Source: Candidatus Puniceispirillum sp. (GTDB lineage: Bacteria > Pseudomonadota > Alphaproteobacteria > Puniceispirillales > Puniceispirillaceae). Taken from it: a DNA stretch of 7,515 bases. The first letter of the stretch is position 1, and every line of letters begins with the position of its first letter. The DNA lies in contig JADHOU010000074.1 of assembly GCA_016778825.1 (NCBI GenBank), positions 1-7,515 on the forward strand. Direction: 5' to 3'. A program made the translations under genes and the position numbers. The notes under the pieces were generated by a model. That model was not told the origin of the DNA. It saw only the letters and a program-made list of their open reading frames with translations, and did not search any database. Of the stretch, positions 1 to 5,214 are shown in pieces.

Positions 1-1
1 C

Positions 2-241
2 GGATCAAACGCCCCTAAAAATTGGGTGATTTTGGCTGGCGGCACCGATGGCCGTGATGGGCCAACCGATGCGGCTGGCGGCATTATCTCCGCGTCACAG
101 GATTTTGATCAAACGACGGCGCGTGCTGCGCTGTTATCGCATAACAGCTATGATTATCTAAAAGCGCATGATCAGCTTTTGATGGTCGGAGCAACGGGCA
201 CCAACCTTGCCGATCTGGTTTTGATCATCGCGCAAGATTGA
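2..241 (+). CDS. Glycerate 2-kinase (MOFRL family), C-terminal fragment
   Basis: This is the last 79 codons of a gene that begins left of the window. The open frame runs from base 2 with no credible start, so the apparent GTG at 26 is internal. The peptide carries the signature AGGTDGRDGPTDAAGG (about residues 11-26 of the fragment), followed by a TGTN-DL-L end, which is typical of the MOFRL C-terminal domain. Family members phosphorylate D-glycerate to 2-phosphoglycerate using ATP in the cytoplasm and feed glyoxylate, serine or tartrate carbon into lower glycolysis. Many are annotated as TtuD or 'hydroxypyruvate reductase'. The full family length is about 420 residues, so roughly four fifths is missing here. 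A 424-bp gap separates it from the next gene, so co-transcription is doubtful. The family call is secure; the substrate is inferred from the family. Confidence 0.85.
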   Translation, partial: GSNAPKNWVILAGGTDGRDGPTDAAGGIISASQDFDQTTARAALLSHNSYDYLKAHDQLLMVGATGTNLADLVLIIAQD

Positions 242-330
242 TGTTTTTGCCAAGGGCGATATACCACCCAAAATGATTTACCGCCAAAAATGGCCTGCCT
301 CAGAAAAGAGTTGGATGAGAAATGAGCCGG

Positions 331-373
331 ATAAGAAAAGGGTCGGGCAAGACATAAAGTCCTGACCGACCCT
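331..373 (-). terminator. Strong hairpin with minus-strand T-rich tail
   Basis: The arms at 339-353 and 359-373 pair at 13 of 15 positions around the 5-nt loop ATAAA; the base of the stem is GGGTCGG/CCGACCC. One of the two mismatches (A350 opposite C362) becomes a U-G wobble if the minus strand is transcribed, so the minus-strand RNA folds better. On that strand the stem is followed directly by TTTTCTTAT (339 down to 331), as in an intrinsic terminator. On the plus strand the stem is followed by GATTTGCGG, a poor tail. No established minus-strand gene lies to the right to be terminated, so it may end an unannotated leftward transcript, or simply stabilise the 3' end of the glycerate kinase mRNA. 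Confidence 0.45.
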
Positions 374-576
374 GATTTGCGGACAGGATTGGCAAACCAA
401 ACAAACTCCCCCAAGCTGGCTTTGTCTGCCGCAACCTATAGCGCAAAGCTCTATAATTGTTGTCTATAATCGCCGACTAAACTCCTGCAGAACATCTGCG
501 ATTGATGCTTCTGAACTACTCTTTGCTTGTGCCTTTTTCACGTGGTTGCGGGCAAGGAAAAAAAAGCAAATTTGAA

Positions 577-597
577 AATTGTAAAATATTTACATTT
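577..597. promoter_or_regulatory. Palindromic operator at the ScfR-type gene promoter
   Basis: A near-perfect inverted repeat is centred on base 587: TTGTAAA (579-585), then the 3-nt spacer ATA, then TTTACA (589-594). The symmetry extends outward through A/T bases. It overlaps the proposed -35 hexamer at 589-594, which is the arrangement expected for autorepression. The G-to-C spacing (581 to 593, 12 bp) and several bases match the two palindromes upstream of mgtE. Extra half-site-like words TTTACA (602-607) and TTTGTAA (620-626) flank it. Binding by the adjacent regulator is inferred. Confidence 0.45.
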
Positions 598-616
598 TCT
601 ATTTACAGGCTATGCT
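589..616 (+). promoter_or_regulatory. Probable sigma-70 promoter of the ScfR-type gene
   Basis: TTTACA at 589-594 (5 of 6 matches to TTGACA) is followed after 16 bp by TATGCT at 611-616 (4 of 6 matches to TATAAT). Transcription would start near 623, giving a leader of about 43 nt. A good ribosome binding site, AGGGAG at 652-657, lies 8 bp before the ATG at 666. Confidence 0.45.
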
Positions 617-665
617 GAATTTGTAAGCAAAGCGAAACAGCAGCCAAGATCAGGGAGAAAGCGCG

Positions 666-2117
666 ATGCAGGAGAAAATTCTTGTTGGGCATAAATTGCG
701 GCGGTTTCGCAAATCCACTGGCCTGTCACAAACAGCGATGGCGGAAGCGCTGGAAATCAGCCCATCTTATCTGAATCTTCTAGAACATAATCAGCGTCCT
801 TTGACCGTTGGGTTGCTTCTTCGCCTTGGCAATAGCTTTGATATTGATCTCAAGGATTTTGCTGAAGATGACGCGGCTAGCCTGTCAACGGGCATGTCTG
901 AAATTTTCGCCGATCCATTGCTTGCCAATGAGCAGGTGCCGCGCCGTGAAATTCAGGATATGATCACCGCCGCGCCGGGGGCGGCGCGCGGATTGGTGAC
1001 GCTGTTTCAGGCCTATCGCAAAGTGCGTGATGAACTAGAAGCAACCGCGGGGGATGGCGGCGTTCGGCAGATGAGCAATCCTGTTGAAAAAGTGCGCGCC
1101 ACATTGCAGCAGTCGAATAATTACTTTCCTATTCTTGAAGACGTGGCAGATGAATTGCGCCGTGCGGCCAAAATTGAATCGGTCAGTGATTTTGGTCTAA
1201 CAGGTGACAATACGCTTGCCAGCCTTGCCGCTCACGTGAAAGACACGCTTGGCCTTCGGGTCAGAATCATGCCGGTAGAGGTGATGCAGAACCAGCTTCG
1301 CCGTTATGATCTGCATCGCCACGAAATTTTGCTAAGCGAGGCATTGCGCCGCCCGCAACGGCAGTTTCATCTTTTGATTCAAATCGCACTTCTTAGCCAG
1401 CAGGCGGCCTTGGACAAAATCTGTCAAGATCAGGCGGTTCAGGATACGCAGGCGCAATCGCTGTTGAAAATCACTCTTGCCGGTTACTTCGCCGGTGCGG
1501 TGATGATGCCCTATTCGGCCTTTTTGGATTCGGCGAAAAGCCTTCGTTATGATCTTGATCTTTTGGGACGTCGGTTTGGGTGCAGCTTTGAACAGGTCTG
1601 TCACCGCCTGACAACATTGAATGCGCCAAATGCGCGAGGGATTCCGTTTTTCTTCATTCGGGTTGATGATGCTGGCAATATTTCCAAACGGCTTGCCGCT
1701 GCCGGCATGCAATTTGCCACACATGGTGGCACTTGTCCGAAATGGACGATGCATAAGGCCTTTCGGACACCGGAAAAGATTTTGGCACAGGCGGCCGAAT
1801 TGCCGAATGGGCAGAAATATTTCATGCTTGCCCGCACCGCACCGCCATTGTGGTCGCCAACCTTGGCGCAATCACCGGAGTTTGCTGTTACGCTTGGATG
1901 TGAATTGCATCATGCCCGCGATATGATCTATGCCGATCAAATTGATATTTCAAAATCGGCACGGCTTGACCAGATTGGCGTTGGCTGTTCGGTTTGCGAG
2001 CGCATGGATTGCACCCAAAGAGCGCATCCGCCAATTGGCCACGAATTGCGCTTTGACGGGCCGATGCGCCGTATTGGTCTTTATGACCTTGGCACCAAAG
2101 GCACAAACAGCAAATAA
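666..2117 (+). CDS. Short-chain fatty acyl-CoA regulator, ScfR/RamB/PccR-type XRE transcription factor
   Basis: 483 residues. Residues 8-62 form an XRE/Cro helix-turn-helix (LRRFRKSTGLSQ, then ISPSYLNLLEHNQRP). The middle (about 150-300) corresponds to the IrrE/ImmA-like domain, ending in AGYFAGAVMMPYSAFL. The C-terminal part (about 310-475) is the ScfR domain (DUF2083), with RGIPFFFIRVDDAGNISKR and a cysteine cluster C441-x2-C444-x4-C449; C357 and C412 are two further cysteines. No HExxH is present where a protease would have it: the aligned helix reads QFHLLIQIAL (233-242), so a peptidase role is unlikely. Family members sense short-chain acyl-CoAs and control glyoxylate-cycle, acetate or propionyl-CoA genes in the cytoplasm. 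The start is supported by AGGGAG 8 bp upstream. A palindrome on its own promoter suggests autoregulation. No carbon-metabolism target gene is present apart from the upstream glycerate kinase fragment, so the effector is unknown. Confidence 0.88.
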   Translation: MQEKILVGHKLRRFRKSTGLSQTAMAEALEISPSYLNLLEHNQRPLTVGLLLRLGNSFDIDLKDFAEDDAASLSTGMSEIFADPLLANEQVPRREIQDMITAAPGAARGLVTLFQAYRKVRDELEATAGDGGVRQMSNPVEKVRATLQQSNNYFPILEDVADELRRAAKIESVSDFGLTGDNTLASLAAHVKDTLGLRVRIMPVEVMQNQLRRYDLHRHEILLSEALRRPQRQFHLLIQIALLSQQAALDKICQDQAVQDTQAQSLLKITLAGYFAGAVMMPYSAFLDSAKSLRYDLDLLGRRFGCSFEQVCHRLTTLNAPNARGIPFFFIRVDDAGNISKRLAAAGMQFATHGGTCPKWTMHKAFRTPEKILAQAAELPNGQKYFMLARTAPPLWSPTLAQSPEFAVTLGCELHHARDMIYADQIDISKSARLDQIGVGCSVCERMDCTQRAHPPIGHELRFDGPMRRIGLYDLGTKGTNSK

Positions 2118-2196
2118 CTTACAATTTTTTTGGCAAAACGTCACTTGATTGGCGTGTCGGTGGTGCGCTTTTTGCCGGTAGCAAGCACGCCCCAAA

Positions 2197-2253
2197 TTTT
2201 GAAATATTATTACAAAAATGGTGATTTCAACTTTTTGAAATAAAATTACAAAA
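2197..2253. repeat. Two 21-bp operator-like palindromes, 36-bp period, upstream of mgtE
   Basis: The copies at 2197-2217 and 2233-2253 match at 19 of 21 positions, differing only in two central bases (TT versus AA). Both begin TTTTGAAATA and end ATTACAAAA. Each is itself a palindrome: 9 of 10 arm pairs in the first copy and 8 of 10 in the second, with TTTTG/CAAAA outer arms. The layout TTTGNAAW-N3-WTTNCAAA is shared, loosely, with the palindrome over the regulator's own promoter. The centres are 36 bp apart. They lie 145-200 bp before the mgtE start. The likely reading is a tandem binding site for the ScfR-type regulator acting on mgtE. Confidence 0.5.
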
Positions 2254-2336
2254 CAAAATTTGCCTCGGTTTGTTGCCATGCGTTGTTTTAATGCCGCTTG
2301 TGATCTGTTAGCCTGTGATTCGAGATTTGAAGCAGG

Positions 2337-2363
2337 TTAAGACGGGCATCGATGCGGTAAAAT
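2337..2363 (+). promoter_or_regulatory. Weak candidate promoter for mgtE
   Basis: TTAAGA (2337-2342) and TAAAAT (2358-2363, 5 of 6 matches to TATAAT) are separated by 15 bp, shorter than ideal. The start of transcription would fall near 2370, giving a leader of about 28 nt. Other arrangements within the AT-rich block are possible. Confidence 0.25.
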
Positions 2364-2397
2364 CTGACATAACGGTCACCAAGATGGCGTATAGGCA

Positions 2398-3798
2398 ATG
2401 ATGCAAGATAATGAACAGATTGAACGCAAGGATGACGGCAGTGACCGGTTGGCGGCGCTTTACGGCCTGACGCCAAAGGTTGAAACAGCAATTATTGAGG
2501 CTGTTCAGGCGGGTGCCGTTCGTCGTCTTCGCACGCTTGTTGCGCCGCTTCACCCGGCGGATCAGGCCGATCTTTTAGAGCGCATGCCAGCGCGGACAGC
2601 CGCGTCTCTTGTGCGGTTTCTTGGCGATCATCTTGATGCTGAAACGCTGACTTACCTTGATGAAAACACGCGTGAAGCCATTGTCGAAGTGATGGGCGCA
2701 AAGGCTTTGGCGCGCCAGCTTCATGATCTGTCAACTGATGATGCGATTGATATTATTGAAGAACTTGAAGATGATGCGCTTGCCGATGTGTTGGCGGCGC
2801 TTTCGCCCGAAGATCGGGTTCTTGTCGAAGAAGGTCTGTCTTTCCCTGAAGATTCCGCGGGTCGTCTTATGCAGCGTGAGATTGTCACGGTGCCGTCTTT
2901 CTGGACGGTTGGCCAGACAATTGACTATCTTCGGGGTGGCAAATCGGCAACTGATGATTTCTATCTGATCTTTGTTGTCGATCCGGCGCGCAAACCGCTT
3001 GGCGAGGTGCCGCTGAGTAAACTTTTATGCGCGCAGCGCCCACGGCGTATTTCCGAAATCATGGAGTCTGATTTCCGTTCGATTCCGGTTGATATGGATC
3101 AAGAAGAAGTGGCGATTCTATTTCGGCGCTATGGCATGGTCAGTGCTGGTGTTGTCGATCTTGGCGAGCGGCTTGTCGGCATGATCACCATTGATGATGT
3201 GATTGATGTTATTGACGAAGAAGCCGAAGAAGATTTGATGGCGCTTGCCGGTGTTGGCGAGGCCAGTTTACGGTCGAGTATCCGCGAGACTTTGCAGGGG
3301 CGAACAACCTGGCTTTTGGTCAATTTGCTAACCGCGATTTTGGCGTCAATTGTGATCGGAGTGTTTGATGCAACCATCGAACAATTGGTTGCCTTGGCGG
3401 TGCTAATGCCGATTGTTGCGTCGATGGGCGGCAATGCTGGCACACAAACAGTGACCGTTGCGGTGCGGGCGATTGCCTTGCGTCAATTAGATGCGGTTTC
3501 GACGCGCAATTTTGTTATTCGCGAAGGCTTGGTGGCATTGCTGAATGGACTGCTTTTTGCGGTTCTGGCCGCCGCGGTATCTTTTGTGTGGTTTGGTGAT
3601 CCGGAAATTGCCACCGTGATGGCGGTTGCCATGTTCGCGAATTTGTTGATTGCGGGTCTCAGCGGAACCTTGGTGCCGATTGGGCTGCTTCGTGCTGGAG
3701 TCGATCCGGCGGTGGCATCAAGCGTTTTTGTGACAACAATAACGGATGTTGTTGGGTTTTTTGTATTCCTTGGGCTTGCCGCACTCTATTTGATGTAG
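2398..3798 (+). CDS. mgtE: Magnesium transporter MgtE
   Basis: 466 residues, close to the usual 450. An acidic MgtE-N superhelical domain covers about 38-137 and is followed by the hinge LSFPEDSAGRLM (147-158). Two CBS domains follow (about 157-215 and 220-275), then an acidic plug-helix segment (DEEAEEDLMALAGV, 273-286). The membrane part (about 304-466) has five hydrophobic segments. It includes the family signature P338 plus GGNAGTQ (344-350) and D450 in TTITDVVGF, which corresponds to the pore aspartate (D432) of Thermus MgtE. The protein is a homodimeric inner-membrane Mg2+ channel whose CBS/N domains close the pore when cytosolic Mg2+ is high. A stop codon at 2392-2394 limits the start to the ATG at 2398 or the adjacent ATG at 2401; no strong ribosome binding site precedes either. 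Two palindromes upstream hint at transcriptional control by the neighbouring regulator. Confidence 0.95.
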   Translation: MMQDNEQIERKDDGSDRLAALYGLTPKVETAIIEAVQAGAVRRLRTLVAPLHPADQADLLERMPARTAASLVRFLGDHLDAETLTYLDENTREAIVEVMGAKALARQLHDLSTDDAIDIIEELEDDALADVLAALSPEDRVLVEEGLSFPEDSAGRLMQREIVTVPSFWTVGQTIDYLRGGKSATDDFYLIFVVDPARKPLGEVPLSKLLCAQRPRRISEIMESDFRSIPVDMDQEEVAILFRRYGMVSAGVVDLGERLVGMITIDDVIDVIDEEAEEDLMALAGVGEASLRSSIRETLQGRTTWLLVNLLTAILASIVIGVFDATIEQLVALAVLMPIVASMGGNAGTQTVTVAVRAIALRQLDAVSTRNFVIREGLVALLNGLLFAVLAAAVSFVWFGDPEIATVMAVAMFANLLIAGLSGTLVPIGLLRAGVDPAVASSVFVTTITDVVGFFVFLGLAALYLM

Positions 3799-3887
3799 GT
3801 GGCGTCAAAAGGCCAAGGTGATCGGCGCGGTTTTGTCGTCAAAAGGTAAACCATACCGATATGGCGCGGGTTGAATTCGGTGTTTTC

Positions 3888-4301
3888 ATGACGATTCATT
3901 TAAAAAAATTATCAGTTGGCTCCCAATCGCTTGATAATCTTCGTGATTGGCAGGCGCTTCGCCTGGCGCAAGGCGGCAGATTGGTTCATGTCACGCGCAA
4001 TCGGCCGCGCCGTGCCGACGAACTGCTTGATGGGGGATCAATTTATTGGATCATCAAGGGGGTTGTTACCGCGCGTCAGGCTATTATTGACCTTGCCGAG
4101 GCGCAACGCGCCGATGGAACACCGGCCTGCGGCATTGTGCTGTCACCTGAAATCATTCAAGTTACCCCAACCAGAATGCGTATTTTTCAGGGTTGGCGTT
4201 ATCTTGAAGCAAAAGATGCACCACCTGATATCGGCGCGGATGATGCTGGTGATATGCCTGCCGAACTGGCCGCCGAATTGCGCGACCTAGGTATTTTTTA
4301 G
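3888..4301 (+). CDS. DUF1489 family protein of unknown function
   Basis: 137 residues from the ATG at 3888. The frame also allows an ATG at 3861 that adds nine residues (MARVEFGVF). I prefer 3888 because family members characteristically begin M-T-x-H-L-x-K-L-x-V-G, which starts here. Family hallmarks are HVTRNRPRRADELLDGGS, YWIIKGVVTARQ, a CGIVL strand, and FQGWRYL followed by DAPPD. The family is small, soluble and widespread in Alphaproteobacteria, with no established function. There is no signal peptide or membrane segment. It lies 89 bp downstream of mgtE in the same direction with no clear terminator between, so co-transcription with mgtE is possible. AAAGG at 3842-3846 is too far from either ATG to settle the start. 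Confidence 0.85.
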   Translation: MTIHLKKLSVGSQSLDNLRDWQALRLAQGGRLVHVTRNRPRRADELLDGGSIYWIIKGVVTARQAIIDLAEAQRADGTPACGIVLSPEIIQVTPTRMRIFQGWRYLEAKDAPPDIGADDAGDMPAELAAELRDLGIF

Positions 4302-4320
4302 ACCCCGGTCCTGACTAGCG

Positions 4321-4365
4321 CCAATTCGTGCCAGTATCAAACTGTGCCAACCCCAATTCTTGCCA
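4321..4365 (+). repeat. Short direct repeat in the convergent gap
   Basis: CCAATTCGTGCCA (4321-4333) and CCAATTCTTGCCA (4353-4365) match at 12 of 13 positions, 32 bp apart, with a further TGTGCCA between them. They lie in the 156-bp gap between the converging DUF1489 and nuclease genes. A small hairpin (GTTGA-TTTT-TCAAC, 4375-4388) follows, but it has no T-tail on either strand, so no clear terminator serves either gene. The function is unknown and chance similarity is possible. Confidence 0.3.
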
Positions 4366-4457
4366 TTTAGTTTGGTTGATTTTTCAACTATCATGGCGGG
4401 TGAGGGCGATGATGTTGTTGGTTCATGGGCTTTTGGGCGTTCTTATGCTAGAGGGGG

Positions 4458-4991
4458 CTATTGTGATCGGCGCCATGCCCATGGCGCGGTAAAGGCGCCT
4501 GCCCACATGCCCAATTTGGCGGTTTTTGCACTGTCTTCATCGGCGCTGTAGATGGACGAATATTGCCGATAAGCCAGCGCTAGCCCAGCCCGAACAAGCG
4601 CCGCGCCTAGATCGGTTTTTCCGGCAAAACACCGCATCACAACGCGGCCATAACGATCAACATCAATCAAATCACATTGCAATTGGGGCGCGCTTGCCAC
4701 CAATGCAGTAAGCGCCTTTTGCGCTGCCGTGCCGCAATCCCATTTCGCGCCATCGGCATCGGTGCATTGCTGCTGCTTTTCAGGGGCATCAATGCCAAAA
4801 AGCCGAATCCGCAATTTGCCACTGCGAAGCGAGTCACCATCGCTAATGCGGGTGATGGTGACGCTTCCAGAAATGGCAAAATTTTCCGGCAACTGGCTGT
4901 CATTTGCGGCGGCTTTTGAGGCATGGATGCTGCCAAATCCAAGGATGGACAGGAAAATAGCGCAATGGAAAAACATTAAAAAAATTTTCAT
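4458..4991 (-). CDS. Exported thermonuclease-like (SNase domain) protein
   Basis: 177 residues. The N-terminus is a signal peptide: basic M-K start, hydrophobic core at 3-20, likely cleavage around 24-29 in HASKAAAN. The SNase fold follows (about 42-165), with the Ca2+-binding/catalytic motifs ISDGDS (49-54), RLFGIDAPE (63-71) and DRYGR (112-116). R63, E71 and R116 correspond to R35, E43 and R87 of staphylococcal nuclease, and D51 and D68 to its calcium-binding aspartates, so the active site looks intact. The expected role is Ca2+-dependent phosphodiester cleavage of DNA or RNA in the periplasm or outside the cell. Four cysteines (76, 86, 106, 121) could form disulfides after export. The ATG at 4991 is fixed by an in-frame TAG two codons upstream; no good ribosome binding site is visible. 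The 223-bp gap to the upstream MFS gene argues for a separate transcript. Confidence 0.88.
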   Translation of the reverse strand: MKIFLMFFHCAIFLSILGFGSIHASKAAANDSQLPENFAISGSVTITRISDGDSLRSGKLRIRLFGIDAPEKQQQCTDADGAKWDCGTAAQKALTALVASAPQLQCDLIDVDRYGRVVMRCFAGKTDLGAALVRAGLALAYRQYSSIYSADEDSAKTAKLGMWAGAFTAPWAWRRSQ

Positions 4992-4998
4992 TAGCTAC

Positions 4999-5010
4999 AA
5001 TAATATTATT
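4999..5010. repeat. Perfect 12-bp AT palindrome upstream of the nuclease gene
   Basis: AATAATATTATT is perfectly self-complementary and sits 8 bp before the nuclease ATG on the minus strand. It could contain a -10-like hexamer or be a regulator site. At 12 bp of pure A/T, chance is a serious alternative. Confidence 0.25.
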
Positions 5011-5122
5011 CATCTTTAAAACAAAGAAGAACCGTGATTAACCGGTCTGGTACGCAAAGGCTGTGGGACGCGGCAGGCGAAGGGCACGGAACGAGGCTGG
5101 CAAAATTGCAGGTGATGAAAAG

Positions 5123-5153
5123 ACGGCGCAAAACACGGCGCAAAACGCAAAAG
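5123..5153. repeat. Tandem 12-bp repeat between the MFS and nuclease genes
   Basis: ACGGCGCAAAAC occurs twice in direct succession (5123-5134 and 5135-5146), then a partial third unit GCAAAAG (5147-5153). It lies in the 223-bp gap (4992-5214) upstream of the nuclease gene. Also in this gap, CCAATC (5155-5160) and GATTGG (5184-5189) form a 6-bp, long-loop inverted repeat that is followed on the minus strand by GCTTTTGCGTTTT. That is at best a weak terminator for the MFS gene. No convincing gene is present. Confidence 0.45.
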
Positions 5154-5214
5154 CCCAATCATTTCTCTATGCCAGATGTTTCGGATTGGTCAGTGTCGTC
5201 AAAAAGGGTAAATC

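Larger units (their letters stand above)
242..665. other. 424-bp intergenic region, no convincing gene
   Basis: No convincing protein or known RNA is visible. From left to right it holds: a strong hairpin at 339-373; a short imperfect hairpin at 437-455 (TATAGCGC / GCTCTATA arms, loop AAA, 7 of 8 pairs); two perfect TATAAT hexamers at 452-457 and 465-470 with no good -35 partner on the plus strand; a 5-bp hairpin at 487-499 (GCAGA-ACA-TCTGC); and from about 556 an AT-rich stretch leading into the promoter and operator of the regulator at 666. A 25-codon GTG-started frame on the minus strand (464-541) reads cleanly but has no ribosome binding site. Confidence 0.6.
2118..2397. other. 280-bp intergenic region between the regulator and mgtE
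   Basis: No gene is visible. An imperfect long-loop inverted repeat (2132-2144 with 2163-2176) has no T-tail on the plus strand, so it is not a convincing terminator for the regulator gene. The central AT-rich block (2191-2260) carries two operator-like palindromes. A degenerate third copy may overlap the regulator's stop codon, with TTACAA at 2119-2124 and the matching G at 2110. The right part (2261-2397) is mixed-sequence leader DNA. I see no Mg2+-sensing M-box. Confidence 0.6.

Noticed and set aside
273..365. 30-codon ATG frame on the plus strand
   Set aside because: No ribosome binding site, composition is unremarkable, and it ends inside the 339-373 hairpin. Likely chance.
172..414. 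80-codon frame on the minus strand overlapping the glycerate kinase end
   Set aside because: It overlaps a well-supported coding end antisense, has no recognisable domain or ribosome binding site, and runs through the strong hairpin.
464..541. 25-codon GTG frame on the minus strand as a firm gene
   Set aside because: It reads plausibly but has no ribosome binding site or clear promoter. I kept it only as a hypothesis within a finding.
1332..1871. 179-codon frame antisense to the ScfR-type gene
   Set aside because: A shadow frame of a well-supported gene; the translation has no recognisable family features.
2132..2176. Long-loop inverted repeat after the ScfR-type gene as a terminator
   Set aside because: The stem is interrupted, the loop is 18 nt, and there is no T-run on the plus strand after it; the T-run precedes it instead.
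2254..2397. Magnesium riboswitch (M-box) ahead of mgtE
   Set aside because: No M-box-like paired architecture or conserved purine-rich core was visible, and the likely leader is short.
3803..3846. 10-bp direct repeat CGTCAAAAGG between mgtE and the DUF1489 gene
   Set aside because: Two copies (3803-3812, 3837-3846) are real, but a 10-mer repeat at this distance has no supporting structure or context.
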